DNA of 62,785 bases from an uncultured Porphyromonadaceae bacterium (GTDB lineage Bacteria; Bacteroidota; Bacteroidia; Bacteroidales; Muribaculaceae): contig CALDIF010000030.1 of assembly GCA_937901905.1 (NCBI GenBank), positions 1-62,785 of the forward strand. Direction: 5' to 3'. The notes under the pieces are model-generated. The model had not been told where the DNA came from. It searched no databases and saw nothing but the letters and a program-made list of their open reading frames with translations. How positions within the stretch are numbered: the stretch's first letter is position 1; each line of letters opens with the position of its first letter. Below, one piece after another: positions 24,941 to 35,208 of this stretch. The position numbers and the translations under genes were made by a program.

Positions 24941-27283
24941 ATGAAAAGAATAATTCTCATGCTGATGTTACTGCCGGCGTTGTTGCTATCAGCCCAATCG
25001 TTTAATCACGACTGGAAATTGCACCCCAATTTCTCGTCGTCCAACATTGGAGGCATTGTTGATACCCAAGCCAAGGTCTACTACCTTGTCAGCGGGACTC
25101 TATATTGCTACGACAAGCAATCGGGGACTAACTTGAGTATCACCACAGCCGACGGTCTGCATGATATTACGCCCACAGCCTTGTTCCAAGATTTCACAAC
25201 CGGTACGGTGGCTGTCGTGTACAACACCGGCAATATCGACTTGTTGCGTCCGAATGGTGAGATTGCCAATTTCTCGGGTATTAAAGATCTCGTGTTGACC
25301 TCGTCGGCAACCAAGAAGATCAACAGCATCAACTTTGCCGGCGGAAAAGCCTATGTGGCATGCTCGTTCGGCTACGTGGTGTTCGACACGACCACGATGG
25401 GTGATGTCCAATCACACATCATGTATATCAACTTGAAGTCGGTGAATATTGTGGGTAGTCGCATCTTGATTTCCTACAACAATCGCATTTACTACGGCAG
25501 CGCCGATAAGGAATATGATGCGGTGGGTTTGATGAGTTATCGCACTGTAAGTGCTGTGGGTGAAATCAAGCCTGTCAGTGACACGGTATTCCTCCTTGCC
25601 ACATCAACCTCGGTGTTGGTATGTGAATTTACTGTCGGCTCAACCGGTTCGGTGTCAATTACCCCGACTACACTGGTGTCGGACGTCACGGTCAATAATA
25701 TCCAGAACACTCCCGACGGGTTCTTGGTCAACTGTAAGTCCAACAGTTGCTATTACCTCATCGACAGTGAGGCGACGACAGCGACCAAGGTGAGTGGCGG
25801 CTCGCAGTTGTTCAGTCAGGCTCCCGACGGCGACGGCACGATATGGGCAATAGGTGCCACCGGTGTTCACCCGAGTACCGAGTCTACAGGTGAGTTGCCC
25901 AATGCTGTGGGCATCACCGACCATGCTATGCACCTTGCTTACAATCCCTTTGACGGCAGAATGTACGTTTCGCGTGGTGCCATCAACGGTTGGATTTACG
26001 ACACGTTGGGTGGTACGGTTGAGGTGTATGCTTACGACGGCGTGTCGTGGGCTAACGTCACGCCTACCAAGTCGGGCGGTACCAAGATACAGACTCAGGG
26101 CGGTTGCTATCGCATGGCATTCGTGCCCGGCAAGAACGAGTATTACATGGCCGGTTGGGGTGCCTACGGTTTTCACCGCATTGTGAACAACGCGTGGAAG
26201 CAAACCTTTGTTCCGGCAAATAATTCAACGTCCGCGCTCAAGTTGTGGGGCGGTATACCGGCGTTTGACTCCAAGGGCAACCTGTGGATTGCTCAAGGCT
26301 CGGACACCTATAGTACGTTCAAGTCCTACGACTTGCCGACATTCTACTATCTCACACCCGAGAAGTTGTCAAAGACGACAATAGCCAATAGCGATTTCGT
26401 CGGCGTGAGCACTCCCAAACTCGGTTCTCCCGCGTTCAAGCGTCTGTTGTTCACTGTCGGTAAAAACGACACCAAGGTGGCTTGTGGCGGTGACTACGGT
26501 GACAAGATGGTGTTTTGGGACAGTAATGATGACCTCACGACGGCTCATTCGCGCGTGTTGGGCTCGTTTGTCGACCGGGATAACGTGACATTCACGTGGA
26601 CTTATTGCTACGGTTTGAACTGTGATAACGAGGGTAACGTGTGGTTAGGTTGCAACCAGGGTGTGATATACTGTGACCCTACCGAGGCCTTTAATCCCGA
26701 CTTCCGCATCAGCCGTGTCAAACTCACCGATGCCAACGGTAATGTGACCGGAACGTTGCTCGACGGTATTCAAGTTAACTGTATCGGCATCGACAGCAGC
26801 AACCGCAAGTGGATAGGAACCAATACCGAGGGTGTGACCGTGTTGAGTGCCGACAACAAGACGGTACTCAAGCAGTTCAGCACAACCAACAGTGCGCTGC
26901 CGTCTAATGCGATTTACGACATCAAGTTCCACCCCACGCGCAACTCGATGTTCATACTCACCTCGGATGGCATTGCCGAGTGTTTCATTGATGTGGCTCC
27001 GGCAAGCGAAAATTACGACCACACCTACGTGTTCCCCGATCCCGTGCGCCCCGATTTTACAGGTTGGATTGAGATTAAGAACCTGATGAGCGACTCTCAT
27101 GTGACCATCAAGAATATGCAGGGCGATGTCGTTGGTGAAACAACAGCAAATGGCGGTCGTGCAATTTGGGACGGGTGTGATAATGAGGGTCGACGTTTGC
27201 CGACCGGTATTTATATCGTGTTCGCATCGCCCGATAGCGAGACGGCTCCGGTTGAGGTGGCACGTGTAAAAATTATCAAGTGA
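24941..27283 (+). CDS. PorZ-like two-propeller protein with type IX sorting tail, copy 1
   Basis: The 780-residue secreted product has a signal peptide (about 1-19, ending LSA-Q). It shows repeated beta-propeller blades with the motifs DGDGTIWAIG, DSKGNLWIAQG, DNEGNVWLGCNQG and DSSNRKWIGTNTEG. The C-terminal Ig-like domain starts VFPDPVRPDFTG (about 700) and ends VEVARVKIIK, as in type A type IX secretion tails. Order and length match PorZ of Porphyromonas, a surface protein that helps type IX secretion attach A-LPS to cargo. Here a second copy follows at 27326. Confidence 0.75.
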   Translation: MKRIILMLMLLPALLLSAQSFNHDWKLHPNFSSSNIGGIVDTQAKVYYLVSGTLYCYDKQSGTNLSITTADGLHDITPTALFQDFTTGTVAVVYNTGNIDLLRPNGEIANFSGIKDLVLTSSATKKINSINFAGGKAYVACSFGYVVFDTTTMGDVQSHIMYINLKSVNIVGSRILISYNNRIYYGSADKEYDAVGLMSYRTVSAVGEIKPVSDTVFLLATSTSVLVCEFTVGSTGSVSITPTTLVSDVTVNNIQNTPDGFLVNCKSNSCYYLIDSEATTATKVSGGSQLFSQAPDGDGTIWAIGATGVHPSTESTGELPNAVGITDHAMHLAYNPFDGRMYVSRGAINGWIYDTLGGTVEVYAYDGVSWANVTPTKSGGTKIQTQGGCYRMAFVPGKNEYYMAGWGAYGFHRIVNNAWKQTFVPANNSTSALKLWGGIPAFDSKGNLWIAQGSDTYSTFKSYDLPTFYYLTPEKLSKTTIANSDFVGVSTPKLGSPAFKRLLFTVGKNDTKVACGGDYGDKMVFWDSNDDLTTAHSRVLGSFVDRDNVTFTWTYCYGLNCDNEGNVWLGCNQGVIYCDPTEAFNPDFRISRVKLTDANGNVTGTLLDGIQVNCIGIDSSNRKWIGTNTEGVTVLSADNKTVLKQFSTTNSALPSNAIYDIKFHPTRNSMFILTSDGIAECFIDVAPASENYDHTYVFPDPVRPDFTGWIEIKNLMSDSHVTIKNMQGDVVGETTANGGRAIWDGCDNEGRRLPTGIYIVFASPDSETAPVEVARVKIIK

Positions 27284-27325
27284 TTTTGAAATTACGCTAC
27301 GTTTAGTGCGTCACAACAAAAGACT

Positions 27326-29626
27326 ATGAAACGACACTTCATCTCCTTGTTTGCAGCAATAATATTGTTGTCACTGTCGGCTCTCGCCCAAACTGCCGGT
27401 GACTGGATATATCACGCTCATTTCTCGGGTGACGGCATCGCTAATGTGATTGACACCCGCGACATGGTGTACTATCTTGCCAACGGCAACCTGTTCCGTT
27501 ACGACAAGACCACCAATGAGAACGAGGCGATTAACCGCCGCAACTATCTCAACGACGTGAGAGTGGAGGGTATCTACTACAATCACGATCGCAGTTACCT
27601 CGTTGTGACCTACGACAACTACAACATTGATGTGCTGTTCGACGATAACCGTGTCGTGAACATGCCGGAGTTGAAAAACGCGTCAATGACAGGCAACAAG
27701 ACGGTTAATGATGTCACTTTTGCCGACGGTAAGATAATGATGGCAACCGCTTTCGGTTACATTTGTTTCGACGACAACAAGTTTGTCGTGTCGTCAAGTC
27801 GCAACCTCGGGGTGTCGGTTGCCGGTGCTGCAATAGTGGGTGATAAGTTGGTGCTTAGCGTGGGTGATAAGTTATACCATGGTGCGACCGATCGTTACTT
27901 TGAGTCGCTTGATGATTTGAAGTCAATCGACATCAAGGCAGGCAAGTTGTTGCCGGTCGATGACAATCGCGTGCTCATCAACGAGGGGTTCGTGTATTGT
28001 GTGACGCTTGATGAAAGCGCGACGACAACGAGTGTGCTTGAAAGGACTCCCGTGTTGTTGCAGCGCAGTCGCGACGGCTACATAGCCAGCGTGAAATATG
28101 TCGACGGTTACTATGTGATAGACGGTACAACGCTGCGTGCAACTCAAGTGACCGGTAATCGAGGGCTTTACAGTCAGTCGCCCGACGGTGACGGCACCGT
28201 GTGGTCGCTCACCTCGCGGGGTTTGCATCAAGCCGAAGATGCCGAGGGGTACATCGTGCCCGAGGGTTATCACATCAACACAACTCCCTATTGGTTGGTG
28301 TACAATTCAAGTCAAGAGAAATTATACCTGTCGGCAACTACCGACAACGCAGTGTTGCCGATGGCAAATGAAGGCGCATATACCGAGGTTTACACCTACG
28401 ACGGCGAGCGTTGGCAAGACGTGACACCCGAGGGCATTCCCATCAAGGGTAACGGTAATCACCGTCTCGTGTTTTGTCCGAGCGACCCCGACACCTATTT
28501 CTTCTCTACCCGTGCCGGGGGAATATGTCGTGTGAAGGATGGTCAAGTGAACCACGTGTTCGACAAGGATAACAGCCCCATGCAGTACATGCGGGAATTG
28601 GCATTTGACCGTGAGGGTAATTTATGGGCTGTCGACCCCTATTCGAACACTTCATCATCGGCTCCCGTGATGGTGTTGCCGAGTGATAAGTTGCTTGCCA
28701 CCACGGTGGTCGAGAGTGATTGGGTAACGCCATCTATCCCCAATATAGGCGGTCGTTCGATTAAGCGTGGAGCCATTTGCCTCGGTCAGGGTGGCAACAT
28801 GGTGTTTTCGCCGGGTGATTATAAGGAAGCCATCACTATTTGGGCTCCCGACCCGACTACTCACAGCCCTCGCAACACGGCTCATTATGACGAGTTGATT
28901 GATCAGGACGGACAGTCATTCATGTGGCGCAATGTCTATTGTCTTACACCCGATCGCGACGGCATCGTGTGGATGGGCACTTCGGAAGGCGTGGTGAGTT
29001 TCAATCCGGCTCAAGCCTATAGCGGTGACTTCCGCATTAACCATATCAAGGTGCCGCGCAACGACGGCACCGGTACCGCCGACTATTTGCTTGACGGAGT
29101 GAAAATTCATTGCATCGCTGTTGACGGCTCGAACCGCAAGTGGATAGGCACCGACGGTAACGGTTTGTTCCTTGTCAGTGCCGATGGCACGCAGGTGATT
29201 GCTCAATTCAACACGTCCAACAGTTACATCCCGGGCGATGACATCTATGATGTGTGTTGTAACACCACTAACAACTCGGTGTACGTGATGACCGACAAGG
29301 GACTTGCCGAGTTCATCAGCGATGTGGGCGGCGGTGGTGTTGTCGAGATGGATGAGCTGTTTATCTATCCCAATCCGGTGCGCCCCGACTTTATGGGTCT
29401 GGTCACCATTACCGGACTTGAGAATAACTCCATTGTGAAGATTGCCGACAGCAGCGGTCTTGTCATCAAGCAACTCAAGAGTGAGGGCGGCACGGTGACA
29501 TGGGACGCGTGTGGCAACGATGGCAATCGAGTGAGTACAGGTGTATATTACGTCATCGCCTCTTACAGCGATAATGCCGGCGGCAACGCCAAGCAGGCAA
29601 TAGGCAAATTGGTGATTGTCAAATAA
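27326..29626 (+). CDS. PorZ-like two-propeller protein with type IX sorting tail, copy 2
   Basis: The 766-residue product is built like its neighbour. It has a signal peptide (about 1-22, ending ALA-Q) and propeller motifs DGDGTVWSLTSRG, DREGNLWAVD, DRDGIVWMGTSEG and DGSNRKWIGTDGNG. The sorting domain starts YPNPVRPDFMG (about 683), with WDACGNDGNRVSTGVYYV, and ends KLVIVK. This copy looks closer to the PorZ pattern than the first. It lies 42 bp downstream of copy 1. The next gene, mutS, starts 15 bp after it, so all three may be one transcript. Confidence 0.78.
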   Translation: MKRHFISLFAAIILLSLSALAQTAGDWIYHAHFSGDGIANVIDTRDMVYYLANGNLFRYDKTTNENEAINRRNYLNDVRVEGIYYNHDRSYLVVTYDNYNIDVLFDDNRVVNMPELKNASMTGNKTVNDVTFADGKIMMATAFGYICFDDNKFVVSSSRNLGVSVAGAAIVGDKLVLSVGDKLYHGATDRYFESLDDLKSIDIKAGKLLPVDDNRVLINEGFVYCVTLDESATTTSVLERTPVLLQRSRDGYIASVKYVDGYYVIDGTTLRATQVTGNRGLYSQSPDGDGTVWSLTSRGLHQAEDAEGYIVPEGYHINTTPYWLVYNSSQEKLYLSATTDNAVLPMANEGAYTEVYTYDGERWQDVTPEGIPIKGNGNHRLVFCPSDPDTYFFSTRAGGICRVKDGQVNHVFDKDNSPMQYMRELAFDREGNLWAVDPYSNTSSSAPVMVLPSDKLLATTVVESDWVTPSIPNIGGRSIKRGAICLGQGGNMVFSPGDYKEAITIWAPDPTTHSPRNTAHYDELIDQDGQSFMWRNVYCLTPDRDGIVWMGTSEGVVSFNPAQAYSGDFRINHIKVPRNDGTGTADYLLDGVKIHCIAVDGSNRKWIGTDGNGLFLVSADGTQVIAQFNTSNSYIPGDDIYDVCCNTTNNSVYVMTDKGLAEFISDVGGGGVVEMDELFIYPNPVRPDFMGLVTITGLENNSIVKIADSSGLVIKQLKSEGGTVTWDACGNDGNRVSTGVYYVIASYSDNAGGNAKQAIGKLVIVK

Positions 29627-29641
29627 AAAGTTGAAGAGCAC

Positions 29642-32257
29642 ATGAAAGGCGACACGCCGATGATGCGGCAATTCAACGAGATTAAGTCCAAGCACCCTGA
29701 TGCGATATTGCTCTTCAGGGTGGGCGACTTCTACGAGACCTATCTTCAAGATGCGGTGATCGCGTCCGAGATTTTAGGCATCACGCTCACTCGTCGCAGC
29801 AACGGTGCCGCAGCCGATGCCGCGATGGCCGGTTTCCCTTACCATGCCCTTGATACCTATTTGCCACGCCTGGTGCGTGCAGGCAAGCGGGTTGCCATCT
29901 GCGACCAACTCGAGGACCCGAAACTGACTAAAAAGTTAGTTAAGCGCGGCATTACCGAACTCGTCACTCCCGGTGTGGTTACAGGTGGTGAAATGCTCAA
30001 TCGCAAGGAAAACAACTTCCTCGCCGCTGTTCACTTCGACAAGCCGGCAACCGGTCTGTCACTGCTTGATATCAGTACGGGCGAGTTTCTTGTTGCTCAA
30101 GGCGATACCGACTACATTGACAAGTTGCTCCAGAATTTCGAACCTAAAGAAGTGCTTGTGGAGCGTGCCAATCGTCGTCGTTTTGTTGATGCCTATGGCA
30201 GTAAGTACTTGTTGCAGGAGTTGGAAGACTGGGCTTTCTCGCCCGACGCTGCGGCTGAGCGTTTGACACGTCACTTCGGGACACGCACCTTGAAAGGATT
30301 CGGTGTCGAGGACATGACGGCAGGTGTCACTGCTGCAGGCGCGGTGTTGCATTATCTCGACATCACCCAACACACTGCGATAGGTCACATCACGACATTA
30401 TCGCGCATCGAAGCCGACCACTATGTGAGACTCGATCGCTTCACGATGCGTAATCTTGAGATAATTGCGCCACTTTCTCCCGACGGGCAGTCGCTGCTGG
30501 GCGTGCTTGACCGCACCTTGTCGCCCATGGGAGCTCGCATGATGCACCGTTGGCTGCAATTCCCACTCAAGGATATTGAAGCCATCAATCGCCGTCTCGA
30601 TGCAGTGGAATACTTCATGCGTCACCCCGACGAACATGATATGCTCAGGGAACAACTGGCAACCCCCGGTGATGTCGAGCGTATCTTGAGTAAGGTGTAT
30701 AGCGGACGCATCAATCCACGGGAACTCGTGCAACTCAAGACAGCACTTCTTGCCATGGAACCCGTCAAGACGATGTGTGATAATGCCGATTGTGCCGTGT
30801 TGCGTGACATGGGTGCTCGCATTAACTTGTGTCCGGTGTTGCGTGAACGCATCGAGCGCGAAATCGAGCCCGATCCCCCCATGCAGCTCAATAAGGGCAA
30901 TGTAATACGTGCCGGTATTAACGAGCAGCTCGACGAGCAACGGCGCATCGCTTTCTCAACGCGCGACGTGCTCGCTGCGCTTCAACAGCAGTTGAGTAAC
31001 GAGACCGGCATTCCGAGCCTGAAAATCGGTTACAACAATGTATTCGGCTACTATATTGAGGTTCGCAACACTCATCGCGACAAAGTACCGACATCGTGGA
31101 CCCGCAAGCAGACACTTGTTAATGCCGAGCGTTACATCACCCCCGAACTCAAGTCGCTTGAGGAACAGATTTTGGGAGCGCAGGAGCGCATAGCCATACT
31201 CGAGTCGCAGTTATTTGCCGAGTTGGTCGCTGCGGTTGCCGATTATATACCGGCAATTCGACAGGATTGTACCGTGCTTGCTTGGTTGGATTGTTTGGCT
31301 GCCTTTACCGCAGTATCGACCCAATACAAGTATTATCGTCCGCGACTCAACGACGGTCTTGACCTTGACATCGTTGACGGTCGACATCCGGTAATAGAGC
31401 AGCAACTGCCCCCGGGCGAGCAATATGTGCCCAATAGCGTGCACCTCGGTCATGACGAGCAACAAATCATTATCGTCACCGGTCCTAACATGGCGGGTAA
31501 GTCGGCGTTATTACGCCAAACGGCACTCATCGTGCTAATGGCGCAAGTGGGGTGTTTCGTGCCGGCAAGTCGTGCCGATATAGGGGTTGTAGACAAGATT
31601 TTCACGCGTGTCGGTGCCGGCGATAATATTTCGCGAGGTGAGAGCACTTTCATGGTCGAAATGACCGAAGCCGCATCAATCCTCAACAACCTCAGCGAGC
31701 GTTCGCTTGTGTTGTTCGACGAGTTGGGACGTGGCACGAGTACCTACGACGGCATCTCGATAGCATGGGCTATAGTCGAGCACATTCACGAGAGCCCCAC
31801 TCGTGCAAAGACGCTTTTTGCGACCCACTACCACGAACTTAACGAGATGGAACGTTCTTTCAAGCGCATTGCAAACTACAACGTGCAGGTGAAGGAAATT
31901 GACGGCAAGGTGGTGTTTGTGCGCACTCTTGCCCGTGGCGGAAGCGAGCACAGTTTCGGCATCCATGTCGCTCGTCTTGCCGGTATGCCACCGGGCATCG
32001 TCAAGCGAGCCGAGCAGGTGCTCAAACAACTCGAACAGGAGGCTCGCGATAACGGCAACACCGAGATTGCCCGTAACCTCGCCGACATGGCGAGCGGTCG
32101 CAGTGGTTATCAATTGTCGCTCTTTCAACTTGACGACCCGGTGCTTGCCCAAGTGCGCGACGAGATTGTCAACCTTGATGTCAACTCGCTCACTCCGCTT
32201 GATGCTCTCAACAAACTCAATTCCATCAAGGGGTTGATAACGGGAAAATACTTGTGA
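29642..32257 (+). CDS. mutS: DNA mismatch repair protein MutS
   Basis: Recognises mispaired bases and short loops and recruits MutL. The 871-residue length is usual. The mismatch-reading motif Phe-X-Glu lies in LLFRVGDFYETY (about 25-36). The C-terminal ATPase has Walker A GPNMAGKSALLRQ (about 614-626), Walker B LVLFDELGRGTSTYDG, and the ATHYHEL motif. The start MKGDTPMMRQF is short but conserved in related proteins (TPMMRQF before the FNEIKSKHPD segment). Key residues all look intact, so no mutator phenotype is expected. Confidence 0.97.
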   Translation: MKGDTPMMRQFNEIKSKHPDAILLFRVGDFYETYLQDAVIASEILGITLTRRSNGAAADAAMAGFPYHALDTYLPRLVRAGKRVAICDQLEDPKLTKKLVKRGITELVTPGVVTGGEMLNRKENNFLAAVHFDKPATGLSLLDISTGEFLVAQGDTDYIDKLLQNFEPKEVLVERANRRRFVDAYGSKYLLQELEDWAFSPDAAAERLTRHFGTRTLKGFGVEDMTAGVTAAGAVLHYLDITQHTAIGHITTLSRIEADHYVRLDRFTMRNLEIIAPLSPDGQSLLGVLDRTLSPMGARMMHRWLQFPLKDIEAINRRLDAVEYFMRHPDEHDMLREQLATPGDVERILSKVYSGRINPRELVQLKTALLAMEPVKTMCDNADCAVLRDMGARINLCPVLRERIEREIEPDPPMQLNKGNVIRAGINEQLDEQRRIAFSTRDVLAALQQQLSNETGIPSLKIGYNNVFGYYIEVRNTHRDKVPTSWTRKQTLVNAERYITPELKSLEEQILGAQERIAILESQLFAELVAAVADYIPAIRQDCTVLAWLDCLAAFTAVSTQYKYYRPRLNDGLDLDIVDGRHPVIEQQLPPGEQYVPNSVHLGHDEQQIIIVTGPNMAGKSALLRQTALIVLMAQVGCFVPASRADIGVVDKIFTRVGAGDNISRGESTFMVEMTEAASILNNLSERSLVLFDELGRGTSTYDGISIAWAIVEHIHESPTRAKTLFATHYHELNEMERSFKRIANYNVQVKEIDGKVVFVRTLARGGSEHSFGIHVARLAGMPPGIVKRAEQVLKQLEQEARDNGNTEIARNLADMASGRSGYQLSLFQLDDPVLAQVRDEIVNLDVNSLTPLDALNKLNSIKGLITGKYL

Positions 32258-32299
32258 TAGCGACAATTGCTTGTCGCTGCGTTTAGTGTTTATAGAGAA

Positions 32300-33577
32300 A
32301 TGAAACGTCAGGAATTGGAAATTATGGCCCCGGTAGGCTCGTGGGAGTCGCTTGTCGCGGCTCACCTGGGGGGTGCCGATGCCATTTATTTCGGTATAGA
32401 AGGTCTTAACATGCGCTCGAAGTCGAGCGTGAATTTTTCGCTCGACGACTTGCATGAAATCGCTACATGGTGCCAAGAACGCGGGTTGCGCAGTTATTTA
32501 ACCGTAAACACTATCATCTACGACAGTGATGTCGACTACATGCACCGCATTGTCGATGCCGCCCGCGATGCCGGCATCACTGCTGTTATTGCAAGCGATA
32601 TTGCCACAATCGGTTACGCTCGTTCGGTGGGAGTGGAAGTTCACATCAGCACCCAAGTTAATGTGAGCAATAGCGAGGCTGTGCGTTTCTACTCGCAGTG
32701 GGCCGATGTGATGGTGCTCGCACGCGAACTCAACATGGAACAGGTGGCAGCGATTGCCGACAGTATACGTCGCGACGACATCCGCGGCCCTCACGGTGAC
32801 CGTGTTCGTCTTGAGATGTTTTGCCACGGTGCATTGTGCATGGCAATCAGCGGAAAATGTTACTTGAGTCTTCATCAAGCCGGCACGAGTGCCAATCGTG
32901 GTGAATGCAGGCAGATTTGTCGGCGTAATTATCTGGTTACCGACCGCGAGACAGGCGATGAACTCGCAGTGCATGACAAGTATATCATGTCGCCCAAGGA
33001 TCTCAAGACAATTCATTTTATCAATCGTATGGTTGATGCCGGTGTAACAGTGTTCAAGATTGAAGGACGTGCACGCGGACCGGAATATGTGCGCATTGTG
33101 ACCGAGTGCTATAACGAGGCGCTTACGGCCGTGTGTAACGGCACTTACGGCACCACGGTGCAACCCACGTCATGGGACGAACGCTTGTCGCGAGTGTTCA
33201 ATCGTGGTTTTTGGAACGGTTATTACTTGGGACAACGCTTGGGTGAGTGGACATCAAAGTACGGTTCGAGTGCGACACGTGTCAAGATATATGCCGCCAA
33301 GGCGATTCGCTACTTCGGCAATATCGGTGTTGCCGAATTTAAAGTGGAAGCCGGCGATGTCGCTGTCGGTAACGAGGTGCTCATCATCGGACCCACCACG
33401 GGTGCCGTGCCGCTTGTCGTTGAGGAAATTCGTGTTGATTTGCAACCGGTCGAGAGAGCAACGCGCGGTGAGCACTTCAGTATCAAGGTGCCGTGTAAAG
33501 TGCGTCCCGGTGACCGATTATACTTGTGGAAACTGTCACCGGCGGCTCAACAGGGCTGTAATTCCGGCAGTGAATGA
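32300..33577 (+). CDS. U32 family protein, probable tRNA hydroxylation protein TrhP type
   Basis: The 425-residue product from ATG 32300 begins MKRQELEIMAPVGSWESL. It has the U32 signature MFCHGALCMAISGKCYLS with NRGECRQICRR, whose Cys residues suit an iron-sulfur cluster. TrhP-type U32 proteins use prephenate to hydroxylate U34 of tRNAs; older annotation calls them peptidases or collagenases. The C-terminal half (about 320-415) forms the extra domain seen in the longer members. The last 14 codons overlap the 3' end of the opposing permease gene, so its final residues may be variable. Confidence 0.88.
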   Translation: MKRQELEIMAPVGSWESLVAAHLGGADAIYFGIEGLNMRSKSSVNFSLDDLHEIATWCQERGLRSYLTVNTIIYDSDVDYMHRIVDAARDAGITAVIASDIATIGYARSVGVEVHISTQVNVSNSEAVRFYSQWADVMVLARELNMEQVAAIADSIRRDDIRGPHGDRVRLEMFCHGALCMAISGKCYLSLHQAGTSANRGECRQICRRNYLVTDRETGDELAVHDKYIMSPKDLKTIHFINRMVDAGVTVFKIEGRARGPEYVRIVTECYNEALTAVCNGTYGTTVQPTSWDERLSRVFNRGFWNGYYLGQRLGEWTSKYGSSATRVKIYAAKAIRYFGNIGVAEFKVEAGDVAVGNEVLIIGPTTGAVPLVVEEIRVDLQPVERATRGEHFSIKVPCKVRPGDRLYLWKLSPAAQQGCNSGSE

Positions 33578-34741
33578 TGCAATCAAGACGATGACAAGCA
33601 GCACCACGGGCAAGTCGGTCCACTCGACAGCGATGGGATAAGCACTCACTATCATGGTCGAGGCATCACCCCCGAGGGTCAGCCAACCGAAGTGCTGTTG
33701 GCACAAACACAAGGCCAAGCCCAACACGATGCCTATTGCAGCACCCACTGTCGCCAACAAAATGCTCTCTGCCATGAAGATGCCTCGCACGAGAGAGTTT
33801 GATGCTCCGATGCTGCGCAGTGTTGCCATGTTCTCGCGTTTCTCGGTTATCAACAACGACATCGCGCCGATAATGTTAAAAGTCGCTATCAGCATGATAA
33901 ATGCCAACAGCAGTGAGGTCATCCACTTTTCTACATTAATCATACGATAGGCCTCGCTTTGTTGCATCATGCGATTTTTCACTACATATTCCTTGCCTAA
34001 GGTTGCCGTCAGTGACTTGGCAACAGTTGCCACATCGGCATCTGCCGACAAACGCAACTCAACCGCAGTCGCCTCTTTCCTGTAGTCGAACAGACGTCGT
34101 GCCACATCAAGCGTGACAAATATCAACTGTGAGTCGTAGCCATCCTGTGATAATTCAAAAACACCTGCCACGGCAAGTGTGTCGCTGCGAAACGCGCCTA
34201 TGGGCGATGCTATATTGATGGCACCGCGTCGTTGTGGGGCGTACACGACGATAGGTTCGCCTGTGCCTGAGAATACCGATAGTGCCAATGCCGACCCCGA
34301 CCCCGGTACACAATAGTTATCGTCCGAGTCGTTCCACCTGCCGTCAACCATCAGGCTGTCGATGTTATTAATCGTGCTGTAGCCTACCGGCACACCTTTG
34401 AGCACCACCGGCTGTTGCAATCCGCCGTGGATGGCGAGGGCACGCTCGCTCACCACGGGCATTGCAGTGTCAACACCTGCTATGTCGAGTGCAATCTTGC
34501 ACACCTTGTCACCGTCGTCAATCACCTTGCCCGTTGCCGGCATGATTGCGATGGCAGGGTCGAGCAACGACAATCGTGCCGTTATCACATCACGAAATCC
34601 GTTGAACACGCTCAACACCACCAGTAAGGCGGCTGTTGTCAATGCCAGTCCGGCCACGGCTATTGCCGTGATGATACCTGTTGCGGCATGTGACTTGGGC
34701 GCAGTGAGGTAACGTAGCGCGATGCGAAAAGCCAATTTCAT
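33536..34741 (-). CDS. FtsX-like ABC transporter permease (LolC/LolE type)
   Basis: The 401-residue product has a membrane helix at the N terminus (about 22-46), a large periplasmic domain (about 50-265), and three more helices (about 270-300, 320-345, 372-395). Conserved LolC/E features are LALRYLTAPKSH-like at the start and MSLLITEKRENMATLRSIGAS before helix 3. It would form part of a lipoprotein release complex together with a LolD ATPase such as the one at 6693. It runs in the same direction as rbfA, 27 bp downstream. Confidence 0.85.
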   Translation of the reverse strand: MKLAFRIALRYLTAPKSHAATGIITAIAVAGLALTTAALLVVLSVFNGFRDVITARLSLLDPAIAIMPATGKVIDDGDKVCKIALDIAGVDTAMPVVSERALAIHGGLQQPVVLKGVPVGYSTINNIDSLMVDGRWNDSDDNYCVPGSGSALALSVFSGTGEPIVVYAPQRRGAINIASPIGAFRSDTLAVAGVFELSQDGYDSQLIFVTLDVARRLFDYRKEATAVELRLSADADVATVAKSLTATLGKEYVVKNRMMQQSEAYRMINVEKWMTSLLLAFIMLIATFNIIGAMSLLITEKRENMATLRSIGASNSLVRGIFMAESILLATVGAAIGIVLGLALCLCQQHFGWLTLGGDASTMIVSAYPIAVEWTDLPVVLLVIVLIASFTAGITALLSRR

Positions 34742-34768
34742 GGTTAATGTAATGGGGCGTGGTCAGGC

Positions 34769-35143
34769 TTATTGTTCTACGTCGTTTGCATTGTTGCCTT
34801 TGGGCATGTCGCCGGCGAGCAACTCGTCAATGTGGTCAATATAGTCCAGCGAATCGTCAACGAAGAATGTCAACTCGGGAATGCGGCGCAGTTGGTAACG
34901 CACCCGATTGCCCAACGCGTACCTTACCGAGCCTACGTTGGCATTAATGTTGGCAACTATTTCGGCAGCCCGTTCACCGGGGAACACGCTCAAGTAGGCG
35001 CGTGCCACGCTTAGGTCGGGGCTCACTCTCACCGTGCTTACTGTGATGAGAGTGCCACTCGTTTTGGCTGTTTCCAGTCTGAAAATCTCACTCAACTCCT
35101 TTTGGAGCAAGCGGGCTATTTTTTGTAATCTTGTTGATTCCAT
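34769..35143 (-). CDS. rbfA: Ribosome-binding factor A
   Basis: Assists maturation of the 30S subunit and 16S rRNA 5' end. The 124-residue product has the KH-like fold pattern STRLQKIARLLQKELSEIF, TVRVSPDLSVARAYLSVFP and a C-terminal IPELTFFVDDSLDYIDHIDELL. Length and motifs are standard. It lies between an O-methyltransferase gene and the LolC/E-like gene, an order I recall from other Bacteroidales. Confidence 0.94.
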   Translation of the reverse strand: MESTRLQKIARLLQKELSEIFRLETAKTSGTLITVSTVRVSPDLSVARAYLSVFPGERAAEIVANINANVGSVRYALGNRVRYQLRRIPELTFFVDDSLDYIDHIDELLAGDMPKGNNANDVEQ

Positions 35144-35208
35144 TGTATCTCGGTTGACAAATATTGTGATGATATATGCGGTGACTTTGTTGGCTAAAGA
35201 TGTAAATC

